A stretch of DNA of 64,000 bases from Dillenia suffruticosa. Taxonomy: Eukaryota > Streptophyta > Magnoliopsida > Dilleniales > Dilleniaceae. The position numbers and the translations under genes were made by a program. The stretch is from positions 12,215,001 to 12,279,000 of the forward strand of contig JAVTVX010000026.1 in assembly GCA_033439265.1 (NCBI GenBank), given 5' to 3'. Every line of letters begins with the position of its first letter. Within the stretch, counting starts at the first letter, position 1. The notes under the pieces are model-generated. The model did not search any database. It was not told where the DNA came from and worked only from the letters and a program-made list of their open reading frames with translations. This document shows positions 11,551 to 21,499 of this stretch, in pieces.

Positions 11551-13189
11551 ATGGAAACAAAGAAACTAGCAGTTACGATGATCGGCGGAGAAGGCCAATA
11601 CAGCTATGCCAAGAATTCAGAGTTTCAGGTGATTTCTCTTCTTTCTACTTTAACAATCTCAGAAAATTGGAGATCATACCCTTAAAGGAGCTACAGTTTA
11701 AGCGCCCAATAACCCAATAACATCTAATAGCTGACCATGGTACTATACCGTTCTGACAATCGAATTGGCAGATATGGCACCGTGATTGGCCATAAATGTG
11801 AGAAATTAAATCATATTGTTGCCACATACAATGTGTTCAAAATGATTTGTACCTATTTAGACAAGGCCGCCTGACTTCAATATTATTGTTTTCCAGAAAG
11901 CCGGTCTACAAATAACTCTGGAATTCATCAATGAGGAAATTGCGAGCAAACTGGAAGTAACCAAGTTTCTCTCAAATTCAAAAGTGTTCAAAATTGCAGA
12001 TTTAGGTTGTTCAGTTGGACCTAATACCTTCACTGCTGTCCAAAGTATTATTGATGCTGTCAAGCTTAAGAGCAACAGGGAGGGCCTAAACCCTGAAAGT
12101 ATTGAATTCGAAGTCCTCTTTAACGATCTGGTTTACAATGACTTCAACACTCTCTTCAAGTCCCTTCCAGAGAGGCAATACTTTGCGGCTGCAGTACCGG
12201 GTACCTTCCATGGCCGCTTATTTCCAGAAGATTCACTGCATTTTGTTCATGCCTCGTACACTCTCCAATATCTCTCTGAAATTCCAAAAGAAATTCTTGA
12301 CAAAAACTCTCCAGCCTGGAATGGTGGAAGGATTCATTATTCAAAAAAGGAAGTTCGAGAAGCTTACTCGGCTCAATATGCTAAGGACATGGATCTGTTT
12401 CTGAGTGCCAGAGCGAAAGAGATCATCCCTGGAGGGTTCTTAGCTGCTCTCATTCCAATTCCCCATGTTGGTGATGGCCCTTCACAAGTTGATGCTTTTG
12501 AATCTTGCTTGATAGACATGGCCAAAGAGGTAATCTTCAGATTATATTAAAGAAATTGAATATAATTTTCATATCCAAATAATGCTATTTATCAGGTTCA
12601 ATGGTGACCATAATTTTTTTCAGACTGATGTGGCAATTTGTTATTTGTTACCACATACAAAAAACCGGTCATTTCATTAATGTATGACACAACTTGACAC
12701 ATCCCACCATGAGAAATCCAGAGCCAACTTTGGCCATGACCCATGAGAGAGAGCATTTTCCCTTTACGCCTTTTTTATCTAATTTTTGTTGCTTTTCCCC
12801 TCTTTATGTTGTTTTCGGACCTTTCTGTGTTCAAGGGATTACTTGAAGAGGATAAACTGGACTCCTTCAACTTGCCTGTCTACTCTCCAGCAGAAGAAGA
12901 GTTTAAGGCCATTACAGAGAGAAATGGACACTTCACCATTGAGAGAACTGAGAAAACATATCGTGCAGTAATACTAGATGCTTCCAAACCAAGTGTCAAG
13001 AGGTTTGTCAATCGAATAAGATCTGGTGTTGAAGGGCTCCTCAAAGAACACTTTGGAGTTGGAAATGAAGTCTTGGATGAGCTGTTTGACCGATGTGCAG
13101 AGAAATTTATAGAGTTTGGCACCCTCTCTGGTTCAGACAAGTCATTTTCTGATTTCTTCCTGCTTCTCAAGCGCAAAGTCCGAACCTAG
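11551..13189 (+). CDS. SABATH carboxyl methyltransferase, copy A (intact)
   Basis: Three exons: 11551-11628, 11897-12529 and 12836-13189, joined in phase 0 by GT-AG introns of 268 and 306 bases, encoding 354 residues, normal for the family (about 350-390). SABATH enzymes methylate carboxyl groups of small acids using S-adenosylmethionine, usually in the cytosol. Seen: the N-terminal SYAKNSxxQ motif closing exon 1, SAM-binding ADLGCSVGPNTF around residues 60-71, NDLVYNDFNTLF, and PGTFHGRLFP before HASYTLQYLS. The position that is usually Trp in this last motif (WLS) is Tyr151 here. The exon 1 motif (MIGGEG) and SFNLPVY in exon 3 resemble farnesoic/loganic acid methyltransferase-like members, but the substrate is unknown. 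Exon 1 is two codons shorter than in copies B and C. No disabling change seen. Confidence 0.85.
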
Positions 13190-13608
13190 AAGATATTGTT
13201 TATCAGACCTGTCTTGGATACTTTGAATAGAAGTATTGAAGTTTTCCTAATAACTAGATCCTTGCTAGAACTTAGTCTAGACAGAAAAAATAATGAAACC
13301 TTGATCTGCTAGTAGATTGATCTGCTAGCAGATTGTTGAATGTAATCTTTCCAAGAATATAATGCACTAGCCTTTCTAAGCTAACATAAACTGTAATCTT
13401 TCCAAGGTTTCAAGACTTGCTGTGATCATATGCCATGAATGAGGGAGAAAGTCCACACAGCTATGTTCACAACTCGTGGTATCAGCTATGATTAATTCTG
13501 CAGCAGTCCGATGCAGGTCATCAACTTGATGAATTCTTCAGGAGACATTGATAACCGAATTTGAGTTCTTCATAAATTCCGTTTAATGCAGAGAGGAGTT
13601 GTGGTGTC
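13190..13608. other. 3' flank of SABATH A joined to block X copy 2
   Basis: 13190-13405 matches the 3' flanks of copies B and C (agatattgtttatcagacctg, gattgttgaatgtaatctttcc). At about 13405 it jumps to block X (gtttcaagacttgct). The sequence gtaatctttccaag occurs twice here (near 13346 and 13391), and flank present after copies B and C is missing. Probable deletion or unequal-crossover junction. Confidence 0.7.
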
Positions 13609-14259
13609 AGTTGAAAATACATAGGCCCACTTGGGCCCAATTTCTGGCCCAAGTGGGCCCAAGGCTGCAACGGCTATAATAGCCGTTGCACCTCCAACGG
13701 CTTCATAGCCGTTGGAGGATTTCACATTTTTTACCTCCAACGGCTATATAGCCGTTGGAGGATTTCCCTATTTCCCAATTTCTTTTTATTTTTTATTTTT
13801 ATTTTTTCTTTCTCTCTCCTCCATCTTCTATAAATAGGATTTTTCTCTTCTCTTGTATTCATAATTTGGAAGACAATCTCTCTTCCAAAATCTCTCTTCT
13901 CCTTTTCTGTCTTTGTAATATTGAGATAATTTCTTTTTCACACTCAATAGAAGAAATTCTCTTCATTCTTCAATTTCATTTTTTCTTGATAAATCTTTCT
14001 CCTTATTTTCTCTTTACTTGATCACATTTTTTATCTCTCTTTGTCTATATTTAAATTTGTACTCCAAACTTTAGTAAACTCTAGTATGCGATGGCATAGC
14101 ATGTTTAGGAAAGTTCTGTCAAGTGACAAACATTTGTCCGAGGAAAGAGGTTCTTAAGCGAGGACAGACGAGCTCCACCTCTTTCCTGGGAACTTTCCTG
14201 GTGCTCCCTGCTACAGAACGGTTTGGGTTGAATTTAAGTAAGGTTTACAAATTTTTACA
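13609..14259 (+). repeat. Copia 5' LTR
   Basis: 651 bp ending in TTTTTACA. The first base is changed (AGTTGAAAATAC here, TGTTGAAAATAC in the 3' LTR). Contains three short inverted repeats in a row near 13668, 13698 and 13737, of the type caacggct...agccgttg, and a TATA box TATAAATA at 13829-13836. Confidence 0.9.
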
Positions 14260-14271
14260 TGGTATCAGAGC
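14260..14271 (+). other. Primer binding site for initiator tRNA-Met
   Basis: TGGTATCAGAGC directly follows the 5' LTR and is the usual complement of the 3' end of plant initiator methionine tRNA. Confidence 0.9.
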
Positions 14272-14290
14272 GAATTCTATTATTTCTCAC

Positions 14291-15118
14291 ATGGTAAATC
14301 CTGCGTCCTCGTTTACTTCATTTCAAACCCAACTTTTTTCTTCCACAATCTTAACCTCCACAAATTATTTCCAATGGGTAGGCCATATCAAAAGATCACT
14401 CAATGCTCTAAAACTCTTGAAGTTTATAACGAGTGAATCTCTTGATGTTACCAACCCTGCATATAAAGAATGGAAAGAAAGAGATGATCAAGTCTTCATT
14501 CTTCTCTCTAGTGCCATGAATCAAACTCACAAAAATATGGTGTCATCTTGTCCAAACTCTAAATCTTTATGGGATCAAATGTATGATCTATATGGGCAAG
14601 AATCTAATGTGGGAAGAATTTTTGAAATCAAGCGGAAGATCGCCAACATTCAGAAGGAGGAGAAAATTCTTTCCCAACTATTTGGAGAATATGAAGATTT
14701 ATGAAATGAATTGGAGATGTTAAGGCCTCACACATGTGATCCGAAAATATTGCTGAAACGGAAGGATGAAGATAAGTCTTTTGGCCTTCTTGTCTCTCTT
14801 GGCGAACGCTTCTCAAATGTTCGCCAAGAAATCCTTCGGATGAAGGATTTCCCTTCATATCAAGAAATCCGATTCCTAATTCAGAAGGCTGATGCTAGCA
14901 TGCGGCTTGAGGAGGCTTCACAATCAAAAGTTGAAGTTCACGGATTTAAAGTTGAACAACAACTTTCTATTCCTGCACCAGAACCCATTGCCAACAAAGT
15001 CTATCAGCCTCCTCATAAGAAAGGATGCTCACATTGCAAAAGATTAAACCATACTAAAGAGAAATGTTGGTTTCTTTATCCCCATCTCAAACCAGAGCAT
15101 CTCAAAAGGAAAGAATAA
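14291..15118 (+). pseudogene. Copia gag with internal stop
   Basis: Starts at the ATG shortly after the PBS (MVNPASSF). The N-terminal part has the usual copia gag features (YFQWVGHIKRSL, SLWDQMYDLYG). TGA at 14702-14704 interrupts the frame; reading continues in the same frame to a CCHC zinc knuckle (CSHCKRLNHTKEKC) and a second stop TAA at 15116-15118. Gag and pol (15143 on) are in one frame, so the ancestor probably made one Gag-Pol polyprotein. Without gag of its own the element would depend on others. Confidence 0.85.
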
Positions 15119-15142
15119 GGAGCACCAAAAGTAGCGCAAAAT

Positions 15143-18100
15143 GTGGCATTGGAAACGGCTCTTGAAGGCATCACTAAGCTACCGAAACAAGTCGCCAATA
15201 ATTCTGGTAACTTTTCAAACTCCACTTATTATTCTGAAAATTGGTTAATAGATTCGGGATGTGACTATCATATGGTTAAGGACAAAGAAAAGATAAAACG
15301 TTTTAAACCTCTCATCAATCATAAAATAGTCAAAGTAGCTAATGGACAAAATTTGAAAGTTAAAGAAATTGGAGAAGTTGAATTTTTTGGAAAAAACTCA
15401 AATGCTTTATATGTTCCTAAATTTACCTCAAATCTTATGTCAATTAGTAAGTTAACTAAAGACCAAAATTGTAAAGCTATTTTTGATCCTGATACTGTTA
15501 TTTTTCAGGATCTCAAATCGAATCAAGTGATTGGTAGAGGATCTAGAAGAAACAATTTATATTTTTTGGATCAAGACAATCAAGCTCTTGTAGCATGTGA
15601 AGGAGATAATCAATTTTGGCATGCTAGATTAGGTCATCCAAATGATCAAATCTTAAAATTACTTTTTCCAACAAAATTTTGTAAAAATGATCATTGTGAA
15701 GCATGTATTTTTGGGAAACAAACCCGAGTATTTTATCCGATTTCGGAAACTATTTATAAAAATGTCTTTGATCTTGTACATTCAGATATATGGACATCCC
15801 TTGTTGAATCTAGAAGAGGTTTCAAATATTTTATATCTTTTATAGATCATAAATCTAGATACACATGGATATACATGCTTCACACTAAGGCACATGCTTT
15901 CGAAACATTTAAAAACTTTAACAACTTTATCTTGAAACAATATGCTGCTCATGTTAAAATACTTAGAACTGATAATGGAGGTGAATATATGAGTAATGAA
16001 TTTAAAGAATATTTAGAAAACAAAGGAATCATTCATCAAACATCTTGCCCCTATACTCCACAACAAAATGGAGTAGCCGAAAGAAAGAATAGGCATTTAC
16101 TAGAAATAGCAAGAACCATGATGTTTTTTGCAAATATGCCTAAAATATTTTGGAGTGATGCAATTAGTACAGCTGCACATGTAATTAATCGACTTCCCTC
16201 AAAGGCTCTCAAAGGAAAATCTCCTTTAGAGATACTTAGAAAAGAAAAATCACAATTATCTCATCTTAAAATATTTGGTTGCACATGTTATGCTCATATT
16301 CCTTCTCAAATAAGAGATAAGTTAGAAAAAAAGGGGAGACGTTGTGTTTTTATAGGTTATGCATCATTTCAAAAAGGATATTTATGCTATGAACCTGAAA
16401 CTAATAAAGTCTATACATCTAAGGATGTAATATTTTTGGAAGATAAATTCTATTTCAAAGAACATAGCAAAAATAAAGATTTCATAAAAAAGGACCTACA
16501 AATCCTTCTTTGGGAATCTCCAAGAGTTGAAAATAAATCTCCCCAAGAAATAATTATAGAACAAAATAATGAGCAAGGGGGAGAACAAGTTAATGAAGAA
16601 AATGAGGAAATTCTTATTGAACTATCCTCACCACCTCCTCCACTTAGAAGATCAACTAGAATAAGACGTCCTTCAGAATGGTTAAATAAGGAAGTTTATT
16701 ATAATTCCAAAGTTACATCTCATCCTATCTCTAATTTTTATACAACTAATAATATTTCTTCTAGTCATCAAGAGTTCTTGAATGGCATTGACCAAATGCA
16801 GGAACCTTTAAGTTATGAAAAAGCTAATGGTCATCAAGAATGGAGGAAGGCTATGAATGAAGAATTAGATGCTCTTACCAAGAATCAAACTTGGGAAATC
16901 ACCACTCTTCCTAAAGGAAAGAAAGCGGTAGGGTGCAAGTGGGTTTACAAGGTCAAGTATAAGAGTGACGGAACAATCGATCGCCTCAAAGCACGACTTG
17001 TAGCCAAAGGCTTCACTCAGACATATGGAGAAGACTACACTGAAACTTTTGCTCCAGTTGCTAAAATGACCACAGTCCGAGTTTTATTGTCCCTTGCAAC
17101 AAATTGGAGTTGGCCGATGTTCCAAATGGATGTGAAAAATGCATTCTTGCAAGGAGAATTGAAGGAGGAAGTTTACATGCGACTTCCTCAAGGACTTGAA
17201 GGCAAAGATGGACAAGTATGCAAGCTCAATAAGGCCATCTATGGTTTGAAACAATCTCCCCGAGCTTGGTATGCTAAACTTAGCACCGCTCTTCTTAGTT
17301 ATGATTTCTCTAAATGCAACAGTGACTCATCTTTATTTACAAAATTTTTTAATGAAAAGGTCACCGTTGTACTTATCTATGTCGATGACATAATCATAAC
17401 CGGGAATGATATAAAGCAAATAGATCAAGTCAAAAATTTTCTTAAGTTTAAATTTGAAATTAAAGATTTAGGGAAATTAAGATACTTTCTAGGTATAGAA
17501 CTTGCCTACTCCTCTAAAGGGCTTGTTCTATCCCAAAGAAAATACACGTTTGATCTTTTGCAGGAAACAGGTAAAATTGGAGCTAAACCAGCTTGTAGTC
17601 CAATCTCAACCTTTGAAGAAGAAAAGGATGATAATCAATTCTTTATTGACATATCGAGATACCAGAGACTCGTTGGGAAACTCATTTACTTGACGATCAC
17701 CAGGCCAGATATAGCATATGCGGTTAGCCGAATCAGCCAGCATATGCATAATCCAAAAATAGGACATTGGAGAGCAGCCGAAAGAATCTTGAGGTACCTA
17801 AAGGGCTCTCCTGGACGTGGAATATGGATGAAGTGCAACCAAAATTCTGAAATTATTGGATATTGTGATGCGGATTGGGCCGGAGATTCTCAAGATAGAA
17901 GATCTACAACAGGCTTTTGTATGTTTGTGGGAGGTAATCTAGTATCTTGGAGAAGTAAGAAACAATCAGTAGTTTCAAGATCTAGTGCGGAAGCGGAATA
18001 TAGAGCTATGGCAGCATCGACAAGTGAGATTATATGGCTTAAAACCCTAGTTGAAGACTTGGGGTTCAAGGTCACAATACCAATTCAGCTTTTTTGTGAT

Positions 18101-18355
18101 AATCAATCGGCTATTCACATTGCCTCAAATCCAGTATTTCATGAGCGGACCAAACATATTGAAGTGGATTGTCATTTTGTGCGACAAAAGATTGAAGACA
18201 AAACCATAATCACCCCTTACGTAAAGAGTAGTGAACAACTTGCTGATATTTTCACCAAGGGAACTACGGCTAGTCACATGAATAATATTCTCGACAAGTT
18301 AGGCTCCATCGATATATATTCACCAAACTTGAAGGGGAGTGTTGAAAATACATAG
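15143..18355 (+). CDS. Copia Pol: protease, integrase, RT, RNase H
   Basis: An uninterrupted 1070-codon frame. Domains in order: aspartic protease with DSG at residues 37-39; integrase zinc finger H160, H165, C185, C188; catalytic triad D215, D277 and E313 with the expected 35-residue gap between the last two; the copia GKSPLE motif near 358; RT from about residue 590 with catalytic YVDD at 746-749; RNase H near 910-1030 (DADWAGD, SSAEAEYRA, ADIFTKG). The frame lacks its own start because the ancestral polyprotein began in gag; the ATG at 15143 is only the first after the gag stop. It runs 16 bases into the 3' LTR before TAG. Likely not translated efficiently. Confidence 0.9.
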   Translation: MALETALEGITKLPKQVANNSGNFSNSTYYSENWLIDSGCDYHMVKDKEKIKRFKPLINHKIVKVANGQNLKVKEIGEVEFFGKNSNALYVPKFTSNLMSISKLTKDQNCKAIFDPDTVIFQDLKSNQVIGRGSRRNNLYFLDQDNQALVACEGDNQFWHARLGHPNDQILKLLFPTKFCKNDHCEACIFGKQTRVFYPISETIYKNVFDLVHSDIWTSLVESRRGFKYFISFIDHKSRYTWIYMLHTKAHAFETFKNFNNFILKQYAAHVKILRTDNGGEYMSNEFKEYLENKGIIHQTSCPYTPQQNGVAERKNRHLLEIARTMMFFANMPKIFWSDAISTAAHVINRLPSKALKGKSPLEILRKEKSQLSHLKIFGCTCYAHIPSQIRDKLEKKGRRCVFIGYASFQKGYLCYEPETNKVYTSKDVIFLEDKFYFKEHSKNKDFIKKDLQILLWESPRVENKSPQEIIIEQNNEQGGEQVNEENEEILIELSSPPPPLRRSTRIRRPSEWLNKEVYYNSKVTSHPISNFYTTNNISSSHQEFLNGIDQMQEPLSYEKANGHQEWRKAMNEELDALTKNQTWEITTLPKGKKAVGCKWVYKVKYKSDGTIDRLKARLVAKGFTQTYGEDYTETFAPVAKMTTVRVLLSLATNWSWPMFQMDVKNAFLQGELKEEVYMRLPQGLEGKDGQVCKLNKAIYGLKQSPRAWYAKLSTALLSYDFSKCNSDSSLFTKFFNEKVTVVLIYVDDIIITGNDIKQIDQVKNFLKFKFEIKDLGKLRYFLGIELAYSSKGLVLSQRKYTFDLLQETGKIGAKPACSPISTFEEEKDDNQFFIDISRYQRLVGKLIYLTITRPDIAYAVSRISQHMHNPKIGHWRAAERILRYLKGSPGRGIWMKCNQNSEIIGYCDADWAGDSQDRRSTTGFCMFVGGNLVSWRSKKQSVVSRSSAEAEYRAMAASTSEIIWLKTLVEDLGFKVTIPIQLFCDNQSAIHIASNPVFHERTKHIEVDCHFVRQKIEDKTIITPYVKSSEQLADIFTKGTTASHMNNILDKLGSIDIYSPNLKGSVENT
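18331..18339 (+). other. Copia polypurine tract
   Basis: GAAGGGGAG immediately before the TG of the 3' LTR; the standard plus-strand primer site. Confidence 0.85.
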
Positions 18356-18971
18356 GCCCACTTGGGCCCAATTTCTGGCCCAAGTGGGCCCAAGGCTGCA
18401 ACGGCTATAATAGCCGTTGGAGGATTTCACATTTTTCACCTCCAACGGCTATATAGCCGTTGGAGGATTTCCCCATTTCCCAATTTCTTTTTATTTTTTA
18501 TTTTTATTTTTTCTTTCTCTCTCCTCCATCTTCTATAAATAGGATTTTTCTCTTCTCTTGTATTCATAATTTGGAAGACAATCTCTCTTCCAAAATCTCT
18601 CTTCTCCTTTTCTGTCTTTGTAATATTGAGATAATTTCTTTTTCACACTCAATAGAAGAAATTCTCTTCATTCTTCAATTTCATTTTTTCTTGATAAATC
18701 TTTCTCCTTATTTTCTCTTTACTTGATCACATTTTTTATCTCTCTTTGTCTATATTTAAATTTGTACTCCAAACTTTCGTAAAGCTCATTCTCTAGTATG
18801 CGATGGTATAGCATGTTTAGGAAAATTCTGTCAAGTGACAAACATTTGTCCAAGGAAAGAGGTTCTTAAGCGAGGACAGACGAGCTTCACCTCTTTCCTG
18901 GGAACTTTCCTGGTGCTCCCTGCTACAGAACGGTTTGGGTTGAATTTAAGTAAGGTTTACAAATTTTTACA
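18340..18971 (+). repeat. Copia 3' LTR
   Basis: 632 bp, TGTTGAAAAT...TTTTTACA. Compared with the 5' LTR it lacks 26 bases between two of the inverted repeats, leaving a hybrid hairpin near 18399-18420, and it has a small insertion near 18785. TATA box at 18534-18541. Confidence 0.9.
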
Positions 18972-19190
18972 GTGTCTGCCGAGAAAAAGATCTGTCCTCC
19001 GAGAATTTGACATCAAGTATCTTTCTTCCACCTCTTCAGACACAATTACGAAAAACTATACTAGAAAATTACCAGAAGAAAGCGATCAGTAGATCAATCA
19101 ACGGACTTGTATGATTCTTTTCTTGTTCAAACCAGCCAAGCTGTAACGCTGTTAGAAAGACATTCTGAGCACACATACAAGGAGAAACCC
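18972..19190. other. Host block X continued after the copia element
   Basis: Resumes the block interrupted at 13608 and follows 9010-9230 (agatctgtcctc, gttcaaaccagccaagctg, gacattctgagcacaca). Ends at the AACCC that flanks the next insertion. Confidence 0.75.
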
Positions 19191-21499
19191 TGTCACACCC
19201 CGATCCTCGGATCGACCACGCAACAGCCGCCACGTTGTCTCGATACACGGACAGAATCTCCCCATATACTGGGACTCCGCAAAGCTACAAATTAGCTCAG
19301 CAACTCATCCAATATACAACTCCATCAGAAATAGGAAAATCATATAATAATACACATGCAAAGGACCTATCTGGTCCATCCCTGCACACACAAGCATGCA
19401 TCGACACGCAAATGGGGCGGGGATTTCTGTACATGCACACATGCAAAATTAGTCATTCCGGTCGTTCCAGAATTCTCGGCATAATTAAAGTATTAAAAAC
19501 AAAAGAAATCCTAAATCATAATCGCAGCATTTTACTAACACTCGCATGAAGAAGTGAGCTAGTGTCAATAAAATCCAAACGGTATGAAATGTATAGAACT
19601 TCACAAATCCAAAAAAAAAGTATCGAAATTTAGAATTTCAATCCAAATGTCTCATATGAGAGTTAAGAGAAAATGAACAAATTTCGTACGAATTCCATCA
19701 CAAACTATATAAGGATTTCATCAATACTTACTCCCATTTATGAAACAAGTATTGATTTAATCCATACCAAAAGAATTATACAAGTTTTCCCTTCCATGGA
19801 TTTTCAAAACAACTAAAATAACCCTACATCACTGTAATACCTACACAAAACAGCAAAAATCCTTCGCAAGTTTCAATCCCCGTGCAGTCTCCGCACTAAG
19901 TGTCTTTTGTAAAATGTGAAAAGAGGGGTGAGTGCTGGGGAATACTCAGTGAGTGGAGTGCAATGATATGATTGTATGATAAATGAAGGGTGTGAATGTG
20001 GGAAGATCAAAACATATCTTAAACAATACTTCATATATATCGAAACATTTTCAATAAATCAGAAAATTTGTAAAGTATGCATCCACATCAAGTATTCTTT
20101 CAGAAAATCCATCGAAATCACTTCCGTCCTACGTTTGGCCGAACCAAGACGGAAGTCCGCTAAAGAGTTTTCCATTTCAGTATTCCAAACACTACCTCCT
20201 TCCCTGGCGTTGGCTCGAACCTCCCCGAGGTGCAATCCAGATAGTCCGACGTGATAGAGAAGAGGCCACATATACCTCTCTCGCAATGAAACCCCAACCA
20301 CGCCAACCTGTAGGGTCACTCTGTGGAGGGAATGACTATAGCCATTAACTACTAGCACCATGTATTTCTCAAATATGTCATTTCTCAAGTCATGTACCAT
20401 AATTTCTAGCAAACAATTATCAATTTCATGTCATAGCAATTTATAGAGAAATATCAAATCACATATGGCACATATGCATTTATAAATATAATTGATGCAT
20501 TTATGCTTCACAATTCAGTCCAGACATCCCACAATTATAAAACAATTTATATAAAATATGTAAAAATCTTACAAAATCATTTATAAAACAATTTTAAACT
20601 CATTTTGCTCATTTATAATACAATGGACCATCTACTCACCTCTAGGGAGGGTATTCACTCCCTATTTCCACAAGTTTTTCCAAAATAACTTCTTTCAAGT
20701 CTCCAAAAGGTCAACCTAGACCAATAATTCACAATTTCAATTCAAACTTCAAGGAAAACTATTCTAATCAACCCAATAAGTTTCTAATTTCATCTAACAC
20801 GTTTCTTTCATATAATTCAGCTTAAATTCATGTAGAATTTATATGTAACCCTAGAAATCACATATCAAATTTCAGGAAAATGCTTTCTCTTCAATTTCCC
20901 CATATTTTCAGAACATATACAAGGCTCTCATTCTAAATTCAGACTAAACTCATTCAATTTTTGAACCAACTAAAATTTCTCTCACCTAGGGTTTCACAAT
21001 TTGCAATCCTATAGCGTTCATGCGCCATTTAATTCATCCCGGGACCTGCAATGTTTCCAATTCAAAGTAAAGTTCAGTAATTAAACTTACTCACTATGGA
21101 AATCAAAACCCTAGAACTAAGATCTGTAGTCATCCCTTACCTATGCAGGGAAGGAATCATAGTCGGCCTAGGGCTCGCAGATGTCTAATGAGTACTGATT
21201 TAGGATGGGTTACCGAAGAGCAATGATAGTACAGAGCACCGCGCGAGCGAGGGAGAGAACGAGAGGACTCTATCGCGCGCGAGCGAGAGAATGGGGGAGG
21301 AGTTCTGTCGCGCAAGAAAGGAATTAGAGAGAGAGAGACATGCGGTGGTGGACAGCGACAGAGAGGGAGGCGGAGAGTGTGAAACAGAGAGACAGAGAAT
21401 CGGGAGAGAGAGAGAGAGAGAGAGAATGAGAGAAACAGAGAGGGAGAGATTGAGGGCGAGAGATGAGAGAGAGTGACGGGAGAGAAATGAGGGAAAAGG
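19191..21499 (-). repeat. 5'-truncated LTR related to the LTR at 5624-8649
   Basis: The end (minus strand ...CGGGGTGTGACA) and the following hundreds of bases match the end of the LTR at 5624-8649. It holds the GAGTAT-type stem (19930-19947, one arm degenerate), the GACTATAG-type palindrome near 20330 and a donor-like ataG|GTAAGG at 21141/21140. The CT-rich leader runs to 21499 and stops abruptly at the next LTR, so the LTR start is missing. Confidence 0.75.

Larger units (their letters stand above)
13609..18971 (+). mobile_element. Complete Ty1/copia retrotransposon
   Basis: Both LTRs, PBS, gag, pol and polypurine tract are present over 5363 bp, bounded by a perfect 5-bp target duplication GTGTC (13604-13608 and 18972-18976). 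The interrupted host sequence is block X; the empty site can be read at 9000-9015. Integrase precedes RT, which defines copia. The LTRs differ by only about seven substitutions plus two indels (counted by eye), so this looks like the youngest large element in the window. Gag has two in-frame stops while pol is open. Confidence 0.95.
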
